Shown here piece after piece: positions 58,251 through 64,000 of a stretch of 64,000 bases of DNA. The first letter of the stretch is position 1; the number at the start of each line of letters is the position of its first letter. Source of the DNA: Streptomyces capillispiralis. Its GTDB lineage: Bacteria > Actinomycetota > Actinomycetes > Streptomycetales > Streptomycetaceae. Made by a program: the position numbers and the translations under genes. The stretch spans positions 3,132,501 through 3,196,500 of the forward strand of contig NZ_VIWV01000001.1 in NCBI RefSeq assembly GCF_007829875.1, written 5' to 3'. The notes below the pieces were generated by a model. It worked only from the letters and a program-made list of their open reading frames with translations. It was not told where the DNA came from and did no database searches.

Positions 58251-59450
58251 TCACACCACGTCGGGTATCGGCAGTGGCCGCTTCTCGATCGCCGCCGCCA
58301 TCACCTCCGGGAACAGATCGGGGGTGCAGGCGAACGCCGGTGTCCCCAGCGCGGCGAGCGCCGCCGCGTGCTCCCTGTCGTAAGCGGGCGTGCCCTCGTC
58401 GGACAGCGCGAGCAGGGTCACGAACCGCACCCCCGACGCCTTCATCGCCGCCACCCGCTTGAGCATCTCGTCGCGTATCCCGCCTTCGTAGAGGTCGCTG
58501 ATCAGCACGACGACCGTCTCGGCGGGCCGGGTGATCCTCGACTGGCAGTACGCCAGCGCCCGGTTGATGTCCGTGCCGCCGCCGAGCCGGGCGCCGAAGA
58601 GCACGTCGACGGGGTCGTCCAGCCGGTCGGTGAGGTCGGCGACCGCCGTGTCGAACACGACGAGCCGCGTGCTGACCGACCGCATGGACGCGAGCACCGC
58701 CCCGAACACCGACGCGTACACGACGGACGCGGCCATCGACCCGGACTGGTCGACGCACAGGACGATCTCCTTCTTCACCGACCGCGCGGCACGCCCGTGG
58801 CCGACGAGCCGTTCGGGCACGACCGTCCGGTGCTCCGGGAGGTAGTGCTTGAGGTTGGCCGCGATGGTGCGGTTCCAGTCGATGTCGTGGTGGCGGGGCC
58901 TGCTGACGCGGGCGCTGCGGTCGAGGGCGCCGGTGAGGGTGGCGCGGGTGCGGGCGGCGAGCCGCTTCTCCAGGTCCGCCACCACCTTGCGCACCACCGC
59001 CCGCGCCGTCTCCTTCGTCGTCTCCGGCATCGCCTGGTGGAGCGACAGGAGCGTGCCGACGAGGTGGACATCGGCCTCGACCGCCTCCAGCATCTCCGGT
59101 TCCAGCAGGAGCGTGGCGAGCCCGAGCCGGTCGATCGCGTCGCGCTGCATGACCTGGACGACGGTGGAGGGGAAGTAGGTCCGGATGTCCCCGAGCCAGC
59201 GCGCCACCGACGGCGCCGACGCCCCGAGCCCCGCCGCACGGTCCCGGCCCGCCGACGGCTTGTCCCCCGTGCCGTAGAGCGCGGTGAGCGCCCCGTCCAT
59301 CGCGGCGTCCTGCCCGGTCAGCGCGCTGCCGGTCCCGTCGGCCGCGTCACCGCCGCCGAGCACCAGACGCCATCTGCGCAGCCGCTCCCGCGCCGGGTCC
59401 GCCGTCGCCTCCACCCCGCGCGCCTCCCCCTGGTGTCCTGTGTCCCTCAT
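58251..59450 (-). CDS. VWA domain protein of the MoxR/DUF5682/SWIM system (YehP-like)
   Basis: A 399-aa protein. Residues about 85-215 are a helical region containing VQVMQRDAIDRLGLATLLLEPEML and DIDWNRTIAANLKHYLPEHRTVVPE. Residues 228-399 are a von Willebrand A domain with the MIDAS motif DQSGS (Asp234, Ser236, Ser238), GGGTDINRAL and LISDLYEGG. E. coli YehP has this layout. The ATG overlaps the DUF5682 stop by 4 bp. It is the last gene of the three-gene operon. In MoxR-type systems the VWA partner recruits the substrate on which the AAA ring acts. Confidence 0.9.
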   Translation of the reverse strand: MRDTGHQGEARGVEATADPARERLRRWRLVLGGGDAADGTGSALTGQDAAMDGALTALYGTGDKPSAGRDRAAGLGASAPSVARWLGDIRTYFPSTVVQVMQRDAIDRLGLATLLLEPEMLEAVEADVHLVGTLLSLHQAMPETTKETARAVVRKVVADLEKRLAARTRATLTGALDRSARVSRPRHHDIDWNRTIAANLKHYLPEHRTVVPERLVGHGRAARSVKKEIVLCVDQSGSMAASVVYASVFGAVLASMRSVSTRLVVFDTAVADLTDRLDDPVDVLFGARLGGGTDINRALAYCQSRITRPAETVVVLISDLYEGGIRDEMLKRVAAMKASGVRFVTLLALSDEGTPAYDREHAAALAALGTPAFACTPDLFPEVMAAAIEKRPLPIPDVV

Positions 59451-61834
59451 CCCGCCACCCCCGCCGGAACGGCCGCCGCCGCGTCGGCCCCGTCCGTCCC
59501 CAGCAGCAACCGCACGACCGGCAGCACGGCGTCCGCGCGCGCGGAGTCGAGGCCGGGCCCGAAGCCGGGGGCACCGGCACCGGCGGTCACCGCGCTCCCG
59601 CGGGACCCCGGCCCGCGCCGGACCAGCTCGCCGAGGGTGCGCCGCACCCCTGGCTCGTACGCCGAGAACGTCCGCCGCAGCAGCGGCAGTACGTCCGTGA
59701 ACGCCTGTGCGGGTACGCCCGTCAGCCAGGCGTCGACCAGCCCGAGCAGCCGCTCGTCGTGGACCAGGAGCAGTCCGCCGCCGGGCCCTCCGCCGACGAA
59801 GCCCTCGATCCACGCGGCCGCGTCGGCCGGCGGTGTGCCCGGCGACAGCACGAGCCCCATGAGCCGCGCCGCCTCGTCCCGCGCCAGCTCCCCGTCGTCC
59901 AGCAGCAGCCGCACGGACCGCCCCCGTATGACGCCGGGCACGGTGTCCCGCGCGGACAGCGTGCGCAGCACCGACTGCCAGCGGGCGCGCAGTTCCCCGT
60001 GGCCCGGTGCGGGGGCGTCGCCGAGGAGGCCCACCGCGCCGTGCACCGCGTCGACGTGCCGGCGCATCTCCTCGGCGGCGTCCGCGTCCAGGCCCGCGCA
60101 GGCCGGGGGCAGTCCGACGAAGACCCGCTCGGCGAGGCCGGCGGCGACCTCGGCCAGCGCCGCGGTGCCGGTGCCGCGCACATCGCCGTAGCGCAGCGCG
60201 CGGACCAGGGCGGGCAGGGCCCGGGCGAGACGGCCGACGTCCGTGTCGAGGGCGGCGCGGTCGGCGAGGACCCGCATCACCTCGGGCAGGGCGTCGGACA
60301 GTCCGGCCAGCAGGCAGTGCTCGGCGAGCCCGGTGACGTCGGCGAGGTCCCGCGCGGCGACGGCGTCGGCCTCGGCCCGGGCCGTCGCGGCGGCCCCCAC
60401 GGTCGTCCCCCACACCCCGGCCTCGACGACCCGTACGGACAGCTCGGGCTCCCAGCGCAGCCGCCAGGTCTCCCGGAAGGTCCCGGTGCTGCCGCGCGAG
60501 GCCGTCGGCTCGCCCCAGCCGATGCCGAGCAGCCGCAGCCGGTGCAGCAGTCTGCCGCGCTCCGCGTCGGTCTCCTTGCGCAGGTCGAGCTCCAGCTCCC
60601 GCTCCGCGGCCTCCGGTCTGAGCCGCAGCCGGCGCTGGATCCGCGCGAGGTCCCGCTGCAACGGCACGGCGGGAGCCGCGGCCGGCACCTCCCCCAGCAC
60701 CTCGCCGACGACCAGCCGGTCGTGCACCAGCGCCAGCGGTATGTCGGAGCCCTCGCACATCACCGCGCGTACCGCGTCGGTGGTCTCGCTCAGCCCGGGC
60801 AGCGGGCGTCCGCGCAGCGCGGCGAGCGTCTCCGCCAGCCGAACGGCCTCGATGACGTGCGCGGACGACACGGTCCGGTCCTCGGCCCGCAGCAGCCCCG
60901 CCACCTTGGTCAGCCACCGCTCGACCGGCCGGTCCGGGGCGCCGAACAGGTGCCCGTACCAGCCCGGGGAGTCGATGCCCGCGCCGTAGCCGCTCATCCG
61001 GGAGAGCCTTCTGTTGGTCCAGGGCACCCAGGTCATGTCCGCCCTCACCTTGGGCAGCCCCTTCAGCAGGGCCCGGTCGGCGGCGACGGGGGCCCCGTGC
61101 CGCAGCGCCGGCACGTGCCAGGCCCCGCACACCACGGCCACGCCGTGCTCGGACTCCCGCTGCGCCGCCCGGATCCGCAGCCGCATGTGCGCCTCGCGCA
61201 CGAGGTCCCACCGGTGTTCCCCGCCCGCGCTCCCCTCGCGCAGCGCGGTCATGGCCTCCTCCAGCGCGGTGAACGGCGCGAGCGCGTCGCCGCTCCCCGC
61301 GCCCCGGTGTTCGACGACGTCCTCCCACCACCGCTCGGCGTCGTCGTACCCGGCCGCCGCGGCGAGCGCCCCCAGCGGGTCGCCCCGCACCTCCGCGCCC
61401 GTCGCGGGCCCCCTCCCGCCGCCCTCCCCCGCCGCCTTTCCTCCCTCGCTCTCCTCGCTTGCCTCGCTCGCCTCGCGCCCTTCGTCCCTGTCCCGGGCCA
61501 GCGTGTGCGCGGCGGGCAGGTCGATGAAGCGGGCCGGGACCTTGTGCTCCAGCGCCCAGCGGAGCGCGACCCACTCCGGGGAGAACCCGGCCAGCGGCCA
61601 GAAGGCGGAGCGGCCGGGCTCGTCCACGGCGTGGGCGAGCAGGGCGACCGGCGGCCGCATGTCCTCCTCGGCGGCGAGCGGGATCAGCGCGTCCGCCTCC
61701 GGCGGGCCCTCGATCAGCACGACGTCCGGCCGCGTCCGCTCCAGGGCGGCCCGCACCGCCCGCGCCGACCCGGGCCCGTGGTGCCGCACGCCGAGCAGCA
61801 GCGGCCCCGCCGCGCCGCTCCCCCGGCCGCTCAC
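59447..61834 (-). CDS. DUF5682 family protein (YehM-like)
   Basis: A 795-aa protein. The N-terminal 250 residues carry RHHGPGSARAV (18-28), VVLIEGPPEAD (EG at 42-43) and VVCGAWHVPAL (GAWH at 237-240). This His/Glu plus GxxH pattern recalls the EreA/ChaN/TraB-like hydrolase superfamily. An acidic low-complexity insert (about 115-145) splits it. The remaining 500 residues are helical repeats of unknown function ending in a degenerate Gly/Ala-rich tail. The GTG start overlaps the MoxR stop by 4 bp; its own stop overlaps the VWA start. Enzyme activity is inferred from motifs only. Confidence 0.85.
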   Translation of the reverse strand: MSGRGSGAAGPLLLGVRHHGPGSARAVRAALERTRPDVVLIEGPPEADALIPLAAEEDMRPPVALLAHAVDEPGRSAFWPLAGFSPEWVALRWALEHKVPARFIDLPAAHTLARDRDEGREASEASEESEGGKAAGEGGGRGPATGAEVRGDPLGALAAAAGYDDAERWWEDVVEHRGAGSGDALAPFTALEEAMTALREGSAGGEHRWDLVREAHMRLRIRAAQRESEHGVAVVCGAWHVPALRHGAPVAADRALLKGLPKVRADMTWVPWTNRRLSRMSGYGAGIDSPGWYGHLFGAPDRPVERWLTKVAGLLRAEDRTVSSAHVIEAVRLAETLAALRGRPLPGLSETTDAVRAVMCEGSDIPLALVHDRLVVGEVLGEVPAAAPAVPLQRDLARIQRRLRLRPEAAERELELDLRKETDAERGRLLHRLRLLGIGWGEPTASRGSTGTFRETWRLRWEPELSVRVVEAGVWGTTVGAAATARAEADAVAARDLADVTGLAEHCLLAGLSDALPEVMRVLADRAALDTDVGRLARALPALVRALRYGDVRGTGTAALAEVAAGLAERVFVGLPPACAGLDADAAEEMRRHVDAVHGAVGLLGDAPAPGHGELRARWQSVLRTLSARDTVPGVIRGRSVRLLLDDGELARDEAARLMGLVLSPGTPPADAAAWIEGFVGGGPGGGLLLVHDERLLGLVDAWLTGVPAQAFTDVLPLLRRTFSAYEPGVRRTLGELVRRGPGSRGSAVTAGAGAPGFGPGLDSARADAVLPVVRLLLGTDGADAAAAVPAGVAG

Positions 61835-62988
61835 GCCGTGACCTCCCTGCACGCCCGGTAGAAGTCCGTCCAGCCGTCGCGCTCGCGGACGACGGTCTCC
61901 AGGTACTCCTGCCAGATCACCCGGTCCGCCGCCGGGTCGCGGACGACCGCGCCGAGGAGGCCCGCGGCGACGTCCCCGGCCCGCAGCACGCCGTCGCCGA
62001 AGTGGGCGGCCAGCGCCAGCCCGTTGGTGACGACGGAGATCGCCTCGGCCGTCGACAGCGTGCCGCTGGGCGACTTGAGCTTCGTACGGCCGTCGGCCGT
62101 GACCCCGTCGCGCAGTTCCCGGAAGACGGTGACGACGCGGCGGATCTCGTCGACGCCGTCGGGCACGGCCGGCAGGTCCAGGGAGCGGCCGATCTGGCCG
62201 ACCCGGCGCGAGACGATCTCGACCTCCGCCTCCGGTGTCTCCGGCAGCGGCAGCACCACGGTGTTGAAGCGGCGGCGCAGGGCGCTGGACAGCTCGTTGA
62301 CCCCCCGGTCGCGGTCGTTGGCCGTGGCGATCAGGTTGAAGCCGCGGACCGCCTGCACCTCCTCGCCCAGCTCCGGTATCGGCAGCGTCTTCTCCGACAG
62401 GATCGTGATCAGCGAGTCCTGGACATCGGCCGGGATGCGGGTCAGCTCCTCGACGCGGGCGGTCGCGCCCTCGGCCATGGCCCGCATCACCGGGCTGGGG
62501 ACGAGAGCGTCGCGGCTGGGACCGTGGGCGAGCAGCCGGGCGTAGTTCCACCCGTAGCGGATGGCCTCCTCCGGGGTGCCGGCCGTGCCCTGCACCAGCA
62601 GGGTGGAGTCACCGCTGACCGCCGCGGCCAGGTGCTCGGAGACCCAGGTCTTCGCGGTGCCGGGCACGCCGAGGAGGAGCAGGGCGCGGTCGGTGGCGAG
62701 GGTGGTCACGGCGACCTCGACGATGCGGCGCGGGCCGACGTACTTCGGCGTGATCACCGTGCCGTCGGGGAGGGTGCCGCCGAGCAGATAGGTGGCGACG
62801 GCCCACGGCGACAGCCGCCAGCGGGCGGGACGCGGGCGGTCGTCCCGCGCGGCCAGCGCGGCGAGTTCGGCGGCGAAGGCGTCCTCGGCGTGCGGACGCA
62901 GGATCCCGGTGTCCCCCGCCGGCTCGGTGGCGGGCACGGAGCCGTTCCGGCTCGGGTCGACGGATGACGGTTCGACAGGCACGGACAT
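61831..62988 (-). CDS. MoxR-type AAA+ ATPase (YehL-like)
   Basis: A 385-aa AAA+ ATPase. Walker A is GVPGTAKT (107-114); the sensor-1 segment is FNLIATANDRDRGV and RRRFNTVVLPLPE holds the arginine finger. The pre-sensor insert LTRIPADVQDSLITILSEKTLPIPE is typical of the MoxR/RavA/YehL group. The ATG at 62988 has GGAGGGGG about 8 nt upstream; the in-frame GTG at 63054 lies inside the promoter dyad and is unlikely. Head gene of the MoxR-DUF5682-VWA operon and divergent from the SWIM gene. Confidence 0.92.
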   Translation of the reverse strand: MSVPVEPSSVDPSRNGSVPATEPAGDTGILRPHAEDAFAAELAALAARDDRPRPARWRLSPWAVATYLLGGTLPDGTVITPKYVGPRRIVEVAVTTLATDRALLLLGVPGTAKTWVSEHLAAAVSGDSTLLVQGTAGTPEEAIRYGWNYARLLAHGPSRDALVPSPVMRAMAEGATARVEELTRIPADVQDSLITILSEKTLPIPELGEEVQAVRGFNLIATANDRDRGVNELSSALRRRFNTVVLPLPETPEAEVEIVSRRVGQIGRSLDLPAVPDGVDEIRRVVTVFRELRDGVTADGRTKLKSPSGTLSTAEAISVVTNGLALAAHFGDGVLRAGDVAAGLLGAVVRDPAADRVIWQEYLETVVRERDGWTDFYRACREVTA

Positions 62989-63042
62989 GGCTGAGTCCCC
63001 CTCCAGCTCGGCCGGTTCGGATCTGCCACCAACCGTGCACCA

Positions 63043-63113
63043 CGCCACTGACAATCGCTCTGACCTGCACGAACGCCGGGGTCAGGGTGATTGTCAGTGG
63101 CGGGATCTAGTTT
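63043..63113. promoter_or_regulatory. divergent DNA-damage (PafBC/RecA-NDp type) promoters inside a 23-bp inverted repeat
   Basis: CGCCACTGACAATC (63043-63056) is mirrored by GATTGTCAGTGGCG (63089-63102), and the repeat continues inward to about 23 bp with two mismatches. On the plus strand TTGTCAGTG (63091-63099), 8 nt, then TAGTTT (63108-63113) fits the consensus tTGTCRgtg-N8-TAnnnT of RecA-independent damage promoters. TAGTTT ends 7 nt before the SWIM ATG. On the minus strand TTGTCAGTG-N8-CACGGT points at the MoxR operon, with one mismatch in the -10. Confidence 0.85.
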
Positions 63114-63120
63114 CGGTGGC

Positions 63121-64000
63121 ATGACTCAGCAGGGGGTGCGCCGGACTGCGGAGCAGGTGCTGGCCCTGGCGCCCGACTCCGCGTCCCGCGCTGCGGGAAG
63201 CAGGCTCGGCGCGGCCGGTCCGTGGTCGGGGACGGGCCGTTCCGGCGAGGGGGCGGTGTGGGGGCTGTGCGAGGGCAGCGGGAGCGATCCGTACCGGACG
63301 GTCGTCGATGTCGCGGACGCCTCCGGCCCGGCGTACCGGTGCAGTTGCCCGAGCCGTTCGGTCCCGTGCGAGCACGCGATCGGGCTGCTGCTGCTCTGGG
63401 CGAGCGGGGACGCGGGGGTGCCGCGGGGACGGGCGCCGGAGTGGGCCGAGGGGTGGGTCGCCGGCCGGCGCGCGCGCCCGGAGCGGCAGCCCGCCGCGGA
63501 CGCCCCGGGCGCGCCGCCGGGGCCCGCCGATCCGGAGGCGGCGCGGCGCCGGGCGGAGCGCCGGGCCGAGCGGGTCACCGCGGGCGCGGCCGAACTGGAG
63601 CAGCGGCTGACGGATCTGCTCCGCGGCGGCCTGGCGTCGGCCGAGCAGTCCGGGCCCGGCCTGTGGGAGGAGACCGCGGCCCGCATGGTCGACGCGCAGG
63701 CACAGGGACTGGCCGCCCGGGTGCGGGAGGTGGGGGCGCTGCCTGGCAGCGGTCCGGACTGGCCGGTGCGGCTGCTGGAGGAGTGCGCGCTGCTCCATCT
63801 CCTCGGCCGGGGCTGGCTGCGCCGTGAGCGGCTGCCGGAGGGTCTCGCCGCGACGGTCCGCTCCCGTGTCGGGCTGCCCATGCCGGCGGACGGCCCGCCG
63901 GTGCGCGACGACTGGCTGGTCCTCGCCCAGTACGACACGGCGGACAGCCGTCTGACGACCCGCCGGATCTGGCTGTACGGCACGGAGTCGGACCGTACGG
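63121..64000 (+). CDS. SWIM zinc-finger protein (YehQ-like), truncated by the window end
   Basis: The first 293 residues are visible and the frame is still open at the end of the window. Cys74-x-Cys76-x6-Cys83-x-His85 (CSCPSRSVPCEH) is a SWIM zinc-binding motif expected to contact nucleic acid or protein. A Glu/Arg/Ala-rich helical segment (about 140-170) and a Leu-rich region follow (LLEECALLHLLGRGWL). The ATG at 63121 is 7 nt after a TAGTTT -10, so the mRNA would be leaderless. Divergent from the MoxR operon. Confidence 0.88.
   Translation, partial: MTQQGVRRTAEQVLALAPDSASRAAGSRLGAAGPWSGTGRSGEGAVWGLCEGSGSDPYRTVVDVADASGPAYRCSCPSRSVPCEHAIGLLLLWASGDAGVPRGRAPEWAEGWVAGRRARPERQPAADAPGAPPGPADPEAARRRAERRAERVTAGAAELEQRLTDLLRGGLASAEQSGPGLWEETAARMVDAQAQGLAARVREVGALPGSGPDWPVRLLEECALLHLLGRGWLRRERLPEGLAATVRSRVGLPMPADGPPVRDDWLVLAQYDTADSRLTTRRIWLYGTESDRT

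Noticed and set aside
58251..61574. A single 1107-residue VWA fusion protein
   Set aside because: The upstream part is an out-of-frame reading of DUF5682. The ATG at 59450 with a 4-bp overlap and the conserved VWA architecture define the real gene.

Overview
The window is a high-GC (low-70s percent by eye) actinobacterial chromosome segment. Codon third positions are almost all G or C. Gene content and order match the core chromosome of Streptomyces; from memory it is collinear, in reverse, with the S. coelicolor block from the sdh operon to sucCD and beyond. I cannot name the species. I see no tRNA, rRNA, CRISPR array, insertion sequence or prophage. The region looks like stable core, with family-specific membrane, secreted and regulatory genes set among housekeeping genes.

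Layout. 0-7.7 kb: a hypothetical protein, a GH20 hexosaminidase, a UraD-like gene with no ATG/GTG/TTG start, the sdhCDAB operon with a strong terminator, and a TetR regulator. 7.5-13 kb: a 1012-residue membrane protein ending in a type-1 periplasmic-binding domain, a DoxX/LysR divergent pair, a metallophosphoesterase and an SCO4848-family membrane protein. 14-20.4 kb: a D-Ala-D-Ala carboxypeptidase, then a set that in mycobacteria makes decaprenylphosphoryl-arabinose (phosphatase, UbiA-type phosphoribosyltransferase, GtrA, DprE1, DprE2). 20.4-25.6 kb: 2H phosphoesterase, trpS, glyA behind a ZTP riboswitch, and an ATP-grasp/lipoprotein pair resembling E. coli YgiC/YgiB. 25.7-28.9 kb: MocR regulator divergent from two AhpD-like proteins and a PEP-mutase-family enzyme. 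28.9-36.2 kb: an operon for choline oxidation (betB, betA) and quaternary-amine uptake (ATPase, fused permease, binding protein). 36.4-41.3 kb: mdh, a membrane XRE/DUF2690 regulator, DUF3017 and folD.

41.6-54 kb: a Pro/Tyr-rich membrane protein, a Ser/Thr kinase with an extracellular peptidoglycan-binding domain, a secreted ALF-repeat protein, purNH, a PerM-like (DUF6350) membrane protein, an unusual XRE-sigma-like-TM fusion, and sucCD. 54.5-58.1 kb: two large secreted low-complexity proteins. 58.2-64 kb: VWA, DUF5682 and MoxR-AAA genes overlapping in one operon, divergent from a SWIM zinc-finger gene that runs off the window.

Metabolic links: sdh, mdh and sucCD are three TCA nodes; glyA, folD and purNH form a one-carbon/purine group, with glyA under a ZTP sensor. 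The most interesting region is the right end. Both divergent promoters of the SWIM/MoxR/DUF5682/VWA system lie inside a large inverted repeat that carries the actinobacterial RecA-independent DNA-damage (PafBC-type) promoter motif, which suggests a DNA-damage-induced multi-protein system.
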